This document shows positions 34,833-46,699 of a stretch of 64,000 nucleotides of DNA, piece by piece (position 1 is the stretch's first letter; each line of letters begins with the position of its first letter). This DNA is from Congeria kusceri (taxonomy: Eukaryota; Mollusca; Bivalvia; Myida; Dreissenidae). The translations under genes were made by a program, and so were the position numbers. The stretch covers positions 14,274,058 to 14,338,057 of the forward strand of contig CM051033.1 in the NCBI GenBank assembly GCA_027627225.1, given 5' to 3'. The notes below the pieces were generated by a model that searched no databases, was not told the origin of the DNA, and saw only the letters and a program-made list of their open reading frames with translations.

Positions 34833-35521
34833 ACATTTGTGCCCCGAAGGAGGGCATATTAAAATCGAACCGTCCGTACGTCCATGCGTCCGTCTGTCCG
34901 TCCGTCCGTTAGCAAAGATATTTACTTGAAATTTGAAATAAATCTCTACTGTTAATGTCTTCACCAGGGAAAGCAAACACCATAACTTTGTTTTGTATTT
35001 TGACAAATGTATGCCCATGTTTTAAGTTAGACATTTTGGTTAAAGTTTTTTATAATGTGCAATATCTTCAATATTATCAAAGGTATTTACTTGAAATTTG
35101 AAATAAATCTTTACTGTTAATGGCTTCACCTGGGAAAGTAACCCCCATAACTCTGTTTTGTATTTTGTCAGATTTATATTTTTGGTTGAAGTTTTTCATT
35201 AAGTGCATGATTTTGAATACTATCTAAGGTATTTACTTGAAACTTGAAATACTTGTTGACTATCAATGTATCCACAAGGAAAAGCAACCCCATAACTCTG
35301 TTCTGTGTTTGGCAGATTAATGCCCCTTCTTAACTTGGAAATGTGGGTTAAAGATTTTCATAAAGTTGAATATCTTGAATACTATTAAAGGTATTTAATC
35401 GAAACTTAGAGTACTTCTTTACCATCAGCGTTTCCACTAGGGAAAACAATACCCATCATTCTGTTTAAAATTTTGACAAAAGAGCATTCTGGGGGCATAT
35501 GTCACATTATAGTGACAGCAC
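34833..35521. repeat. GCCCCGAAGGAGGGCATAT repeat with four internal modules
   Basis: The block opens with GTGCCCCGAAGGAGGGCATA and TCCGTC(T/C)GTCCGTCCG, and closes with GGGGGCATATGTCACATTAT. Inside, AAGGTATTTACTTGAAA or a variant recurs near 34914, 35080, 35226 and 35388. Each copy is followed by TTCACC(A/T)GGGAAAG and ATAACTCTGTTTTG. Confidence 0.7.
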
Positions 35522-35943
35522 TTTGTTCATTAGTTTTTATCTAAAATCTCGTAATACAGTTCATTATTCACACCTTATTTAATGTGTTCGCATATAAATT
35601 GCTCATGGATATACATGTAACATAGTGACAAAATGCATTGCTATCAGCTTCGCAGACATAGTCCTTTTGAAGAAGAACACAGACTTCATGGGTTCTAGAC
35701 AAATCCCGATGAATATGTAGAGTTTTGTTTCTTGAATTCTAGTTTTAATAAGCATTCATTTTCAGGAGTACTCTCAATCCGTGAAGAACATCGACGAAGA
35801 ATTTCATGCATCCATGAAGAAATTATAAAGTTTCTATTATAGTAATGCATTGTTTTAGGAACGAAGTTTATATTTTTTTATTTGAATACTAAAACCACGA
35901 TGTGTAACACACAAACAATACGTTGCTTTTACCATAGAGCTTT

Positions 35944-36244
35944 GTAGGAGCATATTTTTCACAAATCACATTTTTCACACACCTGTGAAGAATAGGATCT
36001 CATTTGTCATATTTTTAAGTGCGAAGAATGCGATTGGCCTAAAATGGGGTATGCGAGAGGATCACAGAAGAATATGATTTTATTGCATATCAAAAACTGG
36101 ATGCAATCACAAACTTCACAGAAAATGTGAAGAATGCTAATGTGATGTGTGAAGAATAAGATATCAATTTTCACACCTGTTAATAATGAGATCCTATTTT
36201 TCACAGATGAGAAAAATGTGATTTGTGAAAAATATGGTCCTACA
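35944..36244. mobile_element. hAT-like MITE with 8-bp target-site duplication
   Basis: The 301-bp element starts GTAGGAGCATATTTTTCACA and ends, read on -, GTAGGACCATATTTTTCACA. The match extends about 58 bp through ATCACATTTTTC and TAGGATCTC. It is flanked by AGAGCTTT at 35936-35943 and 36245-36252, a perfect 8-bp target-site duplication, as expected for a hAT-superfamily insertion. No coding sequence. Confidence 0.9.
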
Positions 36245-36252
36245 GAGCTTTA

Positions 36253-37047
36253 TACCTGATTGTATAGACACGCTCGGTATACAATATAATCATTCACAAA
36301 TTCCACTTCACCAACTCAGTAACTCATAAGCATGCCCATATCATGACATGTCAGGTGACGCATAGTTTACGGGAAATAACCACCGATTCGATCTACCGAT
36401 ATATTGAATACAGTGTGCTGTCCACCTCATGAAAATATGTTTTTATGACTACTCATTTTTGTTTTAAATACGACCGTACACCGAAATCAACAACTATTCT
36501 CTATATCAGATATCAGATATATGTAAAATATAACTTATATTATAAACGTATTCTTGAAGCTCTATTATGTAGCAAAACTACGATCTTCATTTCCAGCACT
36601 GATAACAGACAACAGTACTACTTATAGTTCAAGTTAAACCACAGTAATTGTCATGCTTCAAACGTGTGTCGAAATACACTTAATCGATTTTCTAAGTGGC
36701 CATTCGCCTATAATGTTATTTCAGAACATGATGACCAAAAACATGCAAACAATTTAAGACAAACGAAAGTACATTTCATGCCTGATATTTCATTAACATT
36801 TTATGAAAATACCTGTTTGCGATAAATTACAACAGTGAGGGCAACTAAAGTAATCCTGATAACACAAACTGCAATGTAAAATACACTGTTCAAATGTAAA
36901 TACTTTTGAAAGTGGCCACTTAGAAATTCGGTATAGTTTATGAGTGTGAGTTAATGAGCAACATGTCAAAACGCGTGTACACGTGACAAACGAACTGCAC
37001 TGCATGATAAACGTATATGTTTAAGCGCTCAGATCCTGGCGTCATTA
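36253..37047. other. No gene recognised
   Basis: Short open frames only, without signature. Nothing further is supported. Confidence 0.4.
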
Positions 37048-37240
37048 GGTCGCGGTGGCGTAGTGGATATGGTGTCCGCCTAGCGATCGGGAGGTCCCGG
37101 GTTCGATCCCCACTCTGGGAGCGTTCTTGAGATCTCCCCCAAAGACACCAAGTACTGGTTCTACCCAGGAAACGGACTCGAGAGTGTCTCAATAAGCCTA
37201 AGGCTTTCGATCCAATCGAGCTAAAATAAATAGGTTTAAA
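37048..37240 (+). mobile_element. tRNA-derived SINE, copy 1
   Basis: The head GGTCGCGGTGGCGTAGTGGA is an A box and CCCGGGTTCGATCCCC is a B box, spaced as in a tRNA gene, so RNA polymerase III could transcribe it. The tRNA-unrelated body includes AAGACACCAAGTACTGGTTC and CCTAAGGCTTTCGATCC, and it ends AAATAAATAGGTTTAAACT. A second copy lies in opposite orientation at 43258-43451. Confidence 0.85.
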
Positions 37241-37261
37241 CTAAGTTAAACGAATTTGTTA

Positions 37262-37452
37262 ATGCATCATTACGTAACCGTGTAGCTGTGTGCAGCGTGT
37301 AACGACTTTGTAAATGTGTCATTATGTAACCGTGTAGCTGTGTGCAGCGTGTAACGACTTTGTAAATGTGTCATTATGTAACCGTGTAGCTGTGTGCAGC
37401 GTGTAACGACTTTGTAAATGTATTATTACGTAACCGTGTAGCCGTGTGCAAC
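37262..37452. repeat. 52-bp tandem repeat, almost four copies
   Basis: CGTGTAGC(T/C)GTGTGCA starts at 37279, 37331, 37383 and 37435, exactly 52 bp apart. The first three units are nearly identical. The array begins right after the SINE end. Confidence 0.9.
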
Positions 37453-38081
37453 TTGCGACATTTTGGTAAAAGAAGGTCAATTCTATTGACTCGTAATTCA
37501 AAGACATATATGACCTACTTTACATGCATACTTACAAGGCGAATCGCAATGTAAATTGTGTTAATACGCATGTGTGCGTCATGGCAGTACGTTTGAATCA
37601 TGTTCGATCTGCTCGACATTCGAAAAATATACACTAATTAGCATATTTTAGAATTAATTAATTAACTGATGTGTATAATACTCTGAGAAAACACATTAAA
37701 ACTCGGAATTTAACGGCGTGTCTAGTCGCCTTACTTCTTTGTTATTCCCAACGGCATGAAGAATACTAATGTTCTAATTTTGTTTTAAATTAGAGTTCAT
37801 TCCATTAAGCATTTCGCTTACTTTCAATTAAAAAACTATGTGCTTATCTCACGTTGTATATAAAATATATTACCGGCGGCAGCTGAGAATGCGGTTTGGT
37901 ACATCTCACGCTTTGTATGGACTGCTTTTTACACAACAATTTCTTACAACCGTTGAACGGTAACTGTTGTACAAATCAAAATGGTACGATAATTAATATA
38001 CAGTATATTGCATAATTAAAAATGATCGGTGTTACAAGGCATACTTCTATACGCGTAACGCATACATGGCAATTGAAATAT
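37453..38081. other. No gene recognised
   Basis: AT-rich unique-looking sequence; nothing is supported. Confidence 0.4.
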
Positions 38082-39823
38082 ACAAGAGGGCCGAAAGGCC
38101 CTAGGTCGCTCACCTGAGGAGTAGGTTTCATGTTGATTGGGCAACAAATGTGGCCTTTAGAATGTTCACAAGCTTTTTCTTTAATTTGCCCTGGTGACCT
38201 AGTTTTTGATCACACATAACCCAATTTCGAACTCGACCGAGATATCATAAGAACAAATGTTCTGAGCAAGTTTCATGTTGTTTGGGCAAAATATTTGGCC
38301 TCTAGAGTGTTCACAAGCCTTTTCTTCAATTTGACCTAGTGGACTAGTTTTTAAAACCACATGACCCAGATTCGAATTCGTCCGAGATATCATTGGAACA
38401 AAAGTTCTGATATAGTTTCATGAAGATTGGGCAATAAATGTGATCTGTAGAGTGTTAACATCGGAAATGTTGATGATAAACAAAGAAAGAGGCAGGTCAC
38501 GCGACGGACAAAAGGCGGAATTTAGTAGAGTGTTACCAAAGGACTATTTCTGTGAAATAGGTTTGAAATCCAGCATGACGTGTTTTACAAGAAGATTTTC
38601 AAAGTGTTCTATATACACGGTGTATATGGTCACCGTATACTGATGTAATGCAACCTGGTGGATGGGCACCGCATACATATGGACAAAAAACCAGATTGCA
38701 GTGCAAGAAAATATTAATTTTTCTGGGTTTTCATCATTATATGACAAACATTTTACTTCTACGGAACACAGAGGATATCGCTACTATATATTCTTACAAC
38801 ATATTTTCCTGAAATTCGTCCCTCGTCATAGACGAAGTGAAAAAGTGTCCATGTCTTTATTCTCTGCCATTTGGACTATAAAACGTGTGATAGAATCTCA
38901 TTTAAGTTTCTGTGATCTTGTCAGTGTGTTTTTGTTGAAAAAATACGTTTGGGATACGTTTGGAATTATAAACTTTATATTAACACTTAAAGTTTAAATG
39001 CGAATTATACATACCATTCAATACATGTACATGTTTTTGGCCGAGATCTACATCATGTTAGCACTATTTTACTAAAATTGAATGTTCATGTGTGGCTTAA
39101 ATCATATTTTGTTCCGTGCAACTCGTGGTTTTATCATAGAGTATATGGAGTGTTAAATAGTTGAATTTATATACAGATATATCTTGCCTTTTCAACGAAT
39201 TTTCCCACGAAGTACACTGTGCATTCCAATTTTATTACAGCAGTATGCGGCGACCATATTTAATATATATATATATATATACATATATGATATATATGAT
39301 ATGGCAAAAAAAGAAACACTGCCTCGCCTCCCGGCGGCCATGTTTTTTTTAACAAATCAATACGATTTGAAGGAATTATGTAGATGGTTAGCCAATGAAC
39401 ATTTCTATGAAATTATTTCGAAATACAGTCAGTGGCTACAGACAAGAAGATTTGTTATAAGTTTTCAATTTAGCCATATAAGGAAAACTGCCCCGCCCCC
39501 TAGGGCCATGTTTTTCATCGGAACGTAATCATTTTCGAACTCGACCGAGATATCATAAGAACAAATATTCTGTGCAAGTTTCATGTTGATTGGGCAGCTT
39601 TTTCTCCAATTTGACATAGTGACCTAGTTTTTGACACCACATGACCCAGTTTCGAACTCGTCCGAGATATCATTCAACAAATGTTCTGGGCACGTTTCAT
39701 GACAATTTTGCAATACATGTGGTCTACAGAGCGTTAACAAGGCAAATGTTGACGACGAACGACAGACAAACGGCGACCACAAAAAGCTCAACATGAGCAC
39801 GTTTTGATCAGGTGAGCTAAAAA
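38082..39823. mobile_element. Composite GTCGCTCACCTGAG / TCAGGTGAGCTAAAA element
   Basis: The left end reads ACAAGAGGGCCGAAAGGCCC then TAGGTCGCTCACCTGA, and the right end reads GATCAGGTGAGCTAAAAA. Inside are repeated modules with TTTCATGTTGATTGGGCA, CTCGACCGAGATATCATAAG and TGACCTAGTTTTTGA. The middle (about 38520-39520) departs from this pattern and contains GAAATTATTTCGAAATAC and a TATATA tract at 39258-39300, so other repeats are probably nested in it. No transposase frame. Confidence 0.65.
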
Positions 39824-39916
39824 TACATCCAAACATTAAGCGAGTAAGGCGTGATGTACATACTATCTGACCTTTATTTTATGAGATCTAACGTCACCCA
39901 AATTTGCGATTTTAAT

Positions 39917-40196
39917 GTGCGTATTCTCAGTACAGAAAAGTATGTATTCTAAGTACAGAAAAGTACGTATTCTAACTACAGAAAAGTACGTATTCTCAGT
40001 ACAGAAAAGTACGTATTATCAGTACAAAAAAGTACGTATTCTCAGTACAGAAAAGTACGTATTATTAGTACAGAAAAGTACGTATTCTTAGTACAAAAAA
40101 GTACGTATTCTAAGTACAGAAATGTACGTATTCTCGGTACAGAAAAGTACGTATTCTCAGTACAAAAAAGTACGTATTCTAAGTACATAAAAATGT
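39917..40196. repeat. 23-bp tandem repeat, about 12 copies
   Basis: The unit is AGTACAGAAAAGTACGTATT plus CTC, with small changes. AGTAC and GTACGTA recur inside each unit. Confidence 0.95.
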
Positions 40197-40200
40197 ACAA

Positions 40201-41206
40201 ACATGATTCCAATCAAGAAGAGCATTAGGTGACTGAAAATAAAAAGTGATATATATATATACTTGGGGAATATGATGAAATCCGTTTTTATGCAAATGTC
40301 ACTTCGACAATGATTTGCGGATTTAGTAATATAAAACGCAGTTTATGAATCAAAACTTAAAAAAATGAAGTGAAAACAACAACAACATTTAACTAAAATC
40401 ATGCACAATTCGAGTATTTTATCTTTTTATGACGAGGACGAACTACGATATGATTTACATATAAATAGGTGAAGTCGCAGGGAAAAGTTGTAAAGAAACA
40501 TCGATTAATTTTGTTTGACAATAGAATTATAGTGTCGCCGTTTTGGTCGCTTTAAACGTTAATGTTTAAAATTGTCTGTCATGATAGGGACCTGTCCACA
40601 GATTGGCAAATTGACATTTTTCAAAAATTAAATGGCGTTTGTAAAGCTTATCATCGGTAGTTTGGAAAACACGGGTATCACTTATATTATATACAGCGTT
40701 AAAATACACAACCAAAAGCACAAGACCGAATGGCCGAGTGGTTAGCCCATGATATTTTTTTTTATTTCAGTTCATGTTCCCGGGTTTGAGTATCGGCGAA
40801 GGCAAATATTTTAATTTAACTTGTTTTTCTTTATATAACATTTGTTTTAGATTATTCCAGATGCTGTAGCCTTTCCAGTTAAGACTTGTAATGGCATTTT
40901 CCAAAAATACGAAAATTCTATTATAAGTCCCTTTAATGATAAGCAGATGTGTTCAAGATAATACGCAATTGATGATTTAAAACAAGGTTGAACAAAGCCA
41001 ATTTTCTGTCTGGAAAAAGGTTTCAGTCGGAATATGGTTTAAAGTTATCGCATAATAAATATAAATACCGGTTAATTCGGTGAGTACTATATATCAAGTT
41101 GCCAAATGGCCGCCTGAAGTTGTATATACATTGTACTTATTTTATACAACACATTGTCCCGAAACATTCGTTCAACAATTATAAGAAATTCTTAGGCGTC
41201 GGAAAC
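40201..41206. other. 3' flank of the secreted-protein gene, no other gene seen
   Basis: Apart from the tRNA-like piece near 40725 this stretch has no recognised feature. It includes the presumed 3' untranslated region of the - strand gene ending at 41207; AATAAG-type sequence near 41140 is the only polyadenylation-like word seen close to the stop. Confidence 0.35.
40725..40800 (+). repeat. tRNA-like sequence, degenerate
   Basis: GACCGAATGGCCGAGTGGTT matches the 5' part of a Ser/Leu-type tRNA, and TCCCGGGTTTGAGTATCGGC resembles a decayed T arm. An A/T-rich stretch replaces the anticodon arm. It is a tRNA pseudogene or SINE head, not a working tRNA. Confidence 0.5.
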
Positions 41207-41853
41207 TCATAAGCCCATTTGCTTAGCGACGCCCGGTCGGTAACAGCAGCGGAGTGTCGGCAGCCTCAGAACGACGGAGAACACATTGTAGATGGTCGAG
41301 CAGGTTCCAGGTCTCACCTGTGCATCTACGGGGCAGCCTCCGAGGAAGGTGCAGAAACAATATCCTCCGATACCTGCACTTTCGTTCAAACCAGCCGCCG
41401 CGACTTCTTCCGCTTCCGGTGTCTCCGGCGTCGTAGTCGTCGTAGTCGTGGTCGTACGACGCTGCGGTCCAGTTATAAACGGTTGCTTAGTCTGCGGCCG
41501 CTGCCAGCGTGGTCGCTGCAAAGACTGAGTGTTAAAAAGCCCTCCTACTGGACGGTTTAAAATCGGGGTCTCACCGGAACTTCCGCCGCTCTGTCCACCA
41601 CCTACCACTTGACTATACCCGAAGTATCCCTGCGTGGTTGGAGTCACATACCATGGTCCGTCAGTAAAGGAATATGTGGAGGCGTTGTCGTCCATTTCCG
41701 GTGGTTCGGGCGTGGTGCTGGTGGTTGCCGGCATGAGGGTGGTACGCTGCCCCCAGGCCGCCACCCGGTACCTAGGGGGCCGGGTCATCACCGGGGGGTG
41801 CTGGACTGAATACCCGGAGTGTCGAGACTTGATGCGCGTCTGAGGCAGCTGGG
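41207..41853 (-). CDS. Terminal exon of a secreted Pro/Thr-rich, six-cysteine protein
   Basis: Read on -, the exon follows a clean acceptor (CTTTCATGTATCAG) at 41854 and runs open for 214 residues to TGA. Composition is coding-like: Pro/Thr/Gln/Gly-rich (PATTSTTPEPPEMDD, VVGGGQSGGSSGE), a run of nine Thr, and an end module GYCFCTFLGGCPVDAQ whose cysteines are spaced C-x-C-x5-C-x10-C-x17-CC. In the joined protein these are residues 187, 189, 195, 206, 224 and 225. Six cysteines ending in CC recall clip-like or knottin folds, but I cannot name the family. Joined to the exon at 60812-60749 it gives 236 residues with a signal peptide. The likely role is extracellular (matrix, mucus or defence), which is inference. 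GC content is well above the flanks, as expected for a host exon. Confidence 0.7.
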
Positions 41854-43257
41854 CTGATACATGAAAGTTGAAAATATACCAATCATTAAAGTACATTTTC
41901 ATGGTAGTATATTTAATTTAGTAAAACCTGCTTGCATAATTTTTTTAAAATCTTCATTCGGTCATTAAAAGAAATGCGTGTGAGAAACTTGATTTTTATT
42001 TTGCACGTTCACACATGTCTATACTGTGTAATCACGTTCATCAATTTCCAAAATAATACGAAGAGCAGGAAAGATACAGCTTAATAATTTACAAAAGAAG
42101 TTTCAAAGAGAACTTGCCAAATTGCAAAAGACGTAACAGAATATTACTGAACACTGTCTTTAGGTGTACCATTTACTGTTTACTTCTTTTTTCTAAACAT
42201 ACGTATAATATTTATGCTCTCAATACCTCTGAAATGAAAAGTGTCGCTTACTGTTAACATTTGTTTTGTTTATTTGCATAACCGGCACATTGTTACTAAA
42301 ATATTAATAGAGCTGCATCGTTCAATCGATTGTGAATGGACCGACTCGATTGTCGATACGAAACCAGCTTATTTCGAATCGATTTTTTTTTTAAATATTT
42401 ATAATTAATTTGTCATAAAACTAATAATTACAATCATGGTTTTGTGTAGATCTCGAGTGGTCATGTAAATTTATCATGGCATCATGACTGCTGTTATACT
42501 GAATTAGTTTGTTTTAAGCATTATCACCATTTTCGTATTAACCCGGTATATTGATATAGTTATTGTACATACAATCGCATTAACAATACGATGACATTAA
42601 TAATTATAAATCTTTCTTATATTGCAAGTGATGACTCCTCAATATGCAAAATAAAGCCTTTATAAAGGAAACCTCAATCGAATCTAAATACTCAACTAAT
42701 TGATCTTTGAAATCGAAATATTCAACTAATTGATCTTTGAAATCGAAATCGAATTGAATCAAGCCATGGCTGAATCGTTTTAGCTCTATATATTTATGTT
42801 GTCGCTTAAACTAGATATCATATCCGAACATATAGCCACTTGTTATATGTACAAGTATTCCGGCAGGCCATAAATATCAGATGTCGTCGTTAATAGCGAA
42901 CAGTGCAGCTTAAAGACTGTTGCTCAGTTGATTGATTACAAACAGTAATGACAGTTATTATGTTTAGATGCGTGCGTTTTTCTTGTCAATTACGAATGAC
43001 AGACATATCACACATTGCATCAATTACTCGGCAAACTTTTATATGACCAAAACGGTGTTTGGACTTGTCAACAATTTGCTATTAGTGGCAAAAATATAGT
43101 AAATACAAGTTTGACCTAGTCCAGAGTAAATGCATTTAGGACAAAATACCACAGTGATAAATAAGTACACTGCCCCTATCGTTGTATTAGCAAAGTGTGT
43201 TATTGAGTTAGTTTTTACCTGTGATGTAAAATTGACATTTAAAGGACGATTAAGTTT
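41854..43257. other. Intron of the secreted-protein gene, nothing recognised
   Basis: AT-rich. Near 42300-42780 there are two copies of TCAACTAATTGATCTTTGAAA, 30-odd bases apart, and several ATCGAAT words. No gene is supported. Confidence 0.4.
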
Positions 43258-43451
43258 AGTTTAAACCTATTTATTTTAGCTCGATTGCATCGAAAGCCTT
43301 AGGCTTATAGGGACACGCTCGAGTCCGTTTCCTGGGAAGAACCAGTACTTGGTGTCTTTGGAAAGATCTTGAGAACGCTCCTTGAGTGGGGATCGAACCC
43401 GGGACCTCCCGGTTGCAAGGCGGACACCATATCCACTACGCCATTGCGACG
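43258..43451 (-). mobile_element. tRNA-derived SINE, copy 2
   Basis: Read on -, CGTAGTGGATATGGTGTCCG and CCCGGGTTCGATCCCC form the polymerase III boxes. The body carries AAGACACCAAGTACTGGTTC and CCTAAGGCTTTCGATGC, and the end reads AAATAAATAGGTTTAAACT. It aligns along its whole length with the copy at 37048-37240. Confidence 0.85.
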
Positions 43452-44704
43452 TTGGATATCATAAGAACCCATATAAACGTAATGATCATAATAGAACGAA
43501 AAATTTAATATGTATGGATATTTTGGTTTTCGTGCCATATAACAGGACATATATCGCCGTACTTGGAAATTGCAATGTGCAATCATTGGTTCACTTCAAA
43601 ATCGCATGGTGCAATCATTGGTTCACTTCGAAATCGCATGGTCGCATTGGTTCACTCGTTTGATAAATGTATAGAGACTTTTCAGCGATGGTTTTGCTGA
43701 CAGTTTGCGGAAAAAGTCATTTCCTGCATGATTATGTAAGTAAAGATACATTGTTTTTCATCGCAAATTAATTCTCGTGTTGACAAAACATCTTCAGAGA
43801 GCTAGCAGATGATATGAACTCATACGGAAAGTAGAAAACACGCGGGAGAGCGCAGACCTCCGCCAAAGTAGGAAACTATTTAACAAGTGATGTGTTACCT
43901 CCAAACAAGTGATGTGTTACCTCCATTGCGTCATTTTCCGATAATAAAGAATGGTTAACAGATTAAACAATTCCTGGATTCATAGGGTATTTCGAATCAC
44001 CACAGAATCATTTTTTAATTGACCCATTTTTAACCTTTCCAGAAAATTCATACATCCGTTCATTACTTTTTGCACAAAATTGCTAACAGACAAAGAAACC
44101 AACGGTAAGAACAACATAATCATTTTGGCGGAGGTAAAAATGGTCAGCATCAAAATGCATGCTATCATATTAGGTTTGCATCCCAGATGCTTATGACACC
44201 CGGGAACATATCAGCAAAGGTAACTTAGTCTATAGTCGTTATAATGTCTAAATTTCGTCGGTGACAGAACAAAAATTGACATGAACTAATGTTCAGCCTC
44301 GAAGAAATTAATCAAATCACTGGCCTTAATTGCACATGATGTTTTAACAAAGCAATGATAAATTGTATTGTCACTGCAAGATGTTAACAAGTCCTAATGA
44401 TAGGCAATGACAGAGTGCCGTGTGGGGTCACATATCATTTGTATGCATTATTGTTAACAATATGTATCAAGAAATACCAAAGAGTTCCCAAAAAATTATT
44501 ACTGCTTAAGTTGTATAGTTTTGACCAAATATCCTTTTTTATGAGTTTCTTTATAGAACATCCGGGTCGGTTTGTCCGCTTGGTTTAGTTCTTGCAGTTA
44601 ATAAAGTTTTTTCAATACTGAAGCCTATTAATAAGTCCATTTCAGGATGTAATAGTCATACTCTTAAATTGGAAACTTTGAACACTGTTTTCTTCCGCGT
44701 GTAC
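43452..44704. other. Intron sequence, nothing recognised
   Basis: Small local duplications occur (GCAATCATTGGTTCACTTC near 43579 and 43612; AACAAGTGATGTGTTACCTC near 43880 and 43902). No gene or RNA signal. Confidence 0.4.
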
Positions 44705-44870
44705 TTGCATATAAAAACTGGATGCGATCACACACTGCACAGAAAATGTGAATAATAAGACTGTGATGTGTGAAGAGTGAGGCCTCAAATTTGCGCACAT
44801 GTGAAAAATGAGATCCGATTTTTAACAGATGTGAAAAATATGTTTGTAAAAAAATATTGGCCTACACAGC
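44705..44870. mobile_element. Truncated relative of the 35944 MITE
   Basis: GCATATAAAAACTGGATGCG, CACAGAAAATGTGAA, GTGATGTGTGAAGA and GAGATCCGATTTTTAACAGA match the right part of the element at 35944-36244 in order. The left terminal repeat is missing. Confidence 0.7.
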
Positions 44871-45000
44871 TGAAAGGTGTTAAATTAAGTGACGGTTTAC
44901 TACGTGATGTTCATCGTCCAGTGCGAACAATAAATAAAAGCATGCATAATTGTTGACAAGCGTGTGAAGTGACGCGGATCACGCGACACACGGCGAGCGC

Positions 45001-45056
45001 TGACGTCATCGTGGCTCATATACAGACGTCAGGGTGGATGACATGCACACGTCAGC
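45001..45056. promoter_or_regulatory. Cluster of ACGTCA sites including one full TGACGTCA
   Basis: A perfect palindrome TGACGTCA (CREB/ATF-type site) lies at 45001-45008, with further ACGTCAG words near 45027 and 45049. It sits inside the long intron. Regulatory function is only a possibility. Confidence 0.3.
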
Positions 45057-45059
45057 CGG

Positions 45060-46094
45060 GTGGATATTACAGGGACAAATTATGATTTAAAGAGTCTCGG
45101 GACTAAAAGATGTCATGGTGATAAATTTGAGACAGGCAGTCAGTGTCAGAAAATGTGTCGTACGCTTGACACGCTGTAACATTTAAAATACAAGACCACG
45201 GGTGAAAACGGTGACATCTGTTAACGGTCATTGGATATAAACATGTTCATTTTGAATTACAGATGCTTAAAAGGCATAAAAAAGACACGAATAAATTAAA
45301 TATGAACGTCGATTTCTTTAAGAAATGACTTGTTTGTAATGGAATACCAGCGACCCCTTGTTATACTACGCTCTCCGACCTATGCTGGAGGAAAATAAAA
45401 CAATGCAGATTAAAGACGCATTCATTTTTTAAACTAACATTATTTATAAGGTTTAACCTAACCCCGGTGACACAACCGTTTGTAGTTCGCACGGTGAAAA
45501 AAGCTCACAATAACAAGCCGAAAACCATTGACTGTAACAAATGTCCTTTACGTAATGACTTACGTTACGTCACTGTCCATATTTGGTTTACTGCGTTTTA
45601 CTCATGATAATGTTGGTAGTACAAATTGGACTATGCTGGCAGTAGTAGTTCTGTAGCTCAAGAGTTCAAATAATTATCTTATTAGTTTGTTTTTTTCATT
45701 TGTTATGCTGATTGCCCTTTCAAATAACAAGAAATCAAAAAAAAAAAAACGAACAACAACGCTTATGCAATAGTTTGACGTAATCGATAAAATGGCGTCA
45801 ACATTCTCCGGTTATTATTGATGTTATTGATATTTTATAAGTCATCATCACATATGATTGACATGTTTATGTTTTATCCAACACTTGAAGTCAATTACAT
45901 GGAGACACATGATGTCAGATAATCGTTCTAGTTTGGGACACGTTCTCCTGCATCACGTGGTCAGGATAGTCGTCATAGCGACCATACAGTTTGGTTTTAG
46001 TGGTCGTCGTTATCCACGATAGTCAAGTTTTCAGAGTGTTTGAGCTCGCCTGTCTCTCATTCTCGACGCATCCGAATCGGACGAGAAACTAAAT
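45060..46094. other. Intron sequence, nothing recognised
   Basis: No coding or RNA feature seen between the ACGTCA cluster and the TTGAATAGTAAC array. Confidence 0.4.
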
Positions 46095-46560
46095 CTATAG
46101 CTGCAATAGCTTGAATAACACTAGAATTGCAGATTGAATAATAAGGTGAATAATAACTTGAATAGCAATAGTAACTTCAATAGTAAATCGAAAAACCAAC
46201 TACAAATGAAACTTTAATGCGAACATAAACTTTAATAGTAACTTGCATAGCTATTTGAATAAATTAATACATGTAGCAAATTGAATAAACTTGAACTGTA
46301 ACATTTGAAAATCAACTTGAATAGTAACGTGAACTGTAATGTAAAAATAACATGAATATCATATCGAATAGTAACTCCCACAACACCCACATAACTTGAA
46401 AACAGACTTAAATAGCAACAGTTAACTCATTCTAAAATTATTTGGAAAAACAACTTGAATAGAAACATGAATATCAAGTGAACGGCAACTTAAACATTTA
46501 CTTGAATAGTGAGCTGAACTTTAATATCAATAGTAACTTAAATAACAAATTGGACAGCAA
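46095..46560. repeat. Degenerate array of TTGAATAGTAAC-like words
   Basis: AACTTGAATAGCAA, AACTTCAATAGTAA, AACTTTAATAGTAAC, AACTTGAATAG and similar words recur dozens of times at irregular spacing of about 12-24 bp. The array looks like an ancient, decayed minisatellite with a unit near 12 bp. Confidence 0.7.
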
Positions 46561-46699
46561 AACATGATTACTGTATATGTGGTAAAAATAATATGCATAA
46601 TCAACCCTAACCTTGTTATAGTGCATTTACATTTAGCAGTTGAAAATTAAATGAACTTTATAACATGACTGCACGATGCTAAAACAGAGAAACAACTGG

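Noticed and set aside
41219..41843. Several + strand frames of 60-113 codons
   Set aside because: Antisense of the Pro/Thr-rich exon, kept open by its high GC content and repetitive codons.
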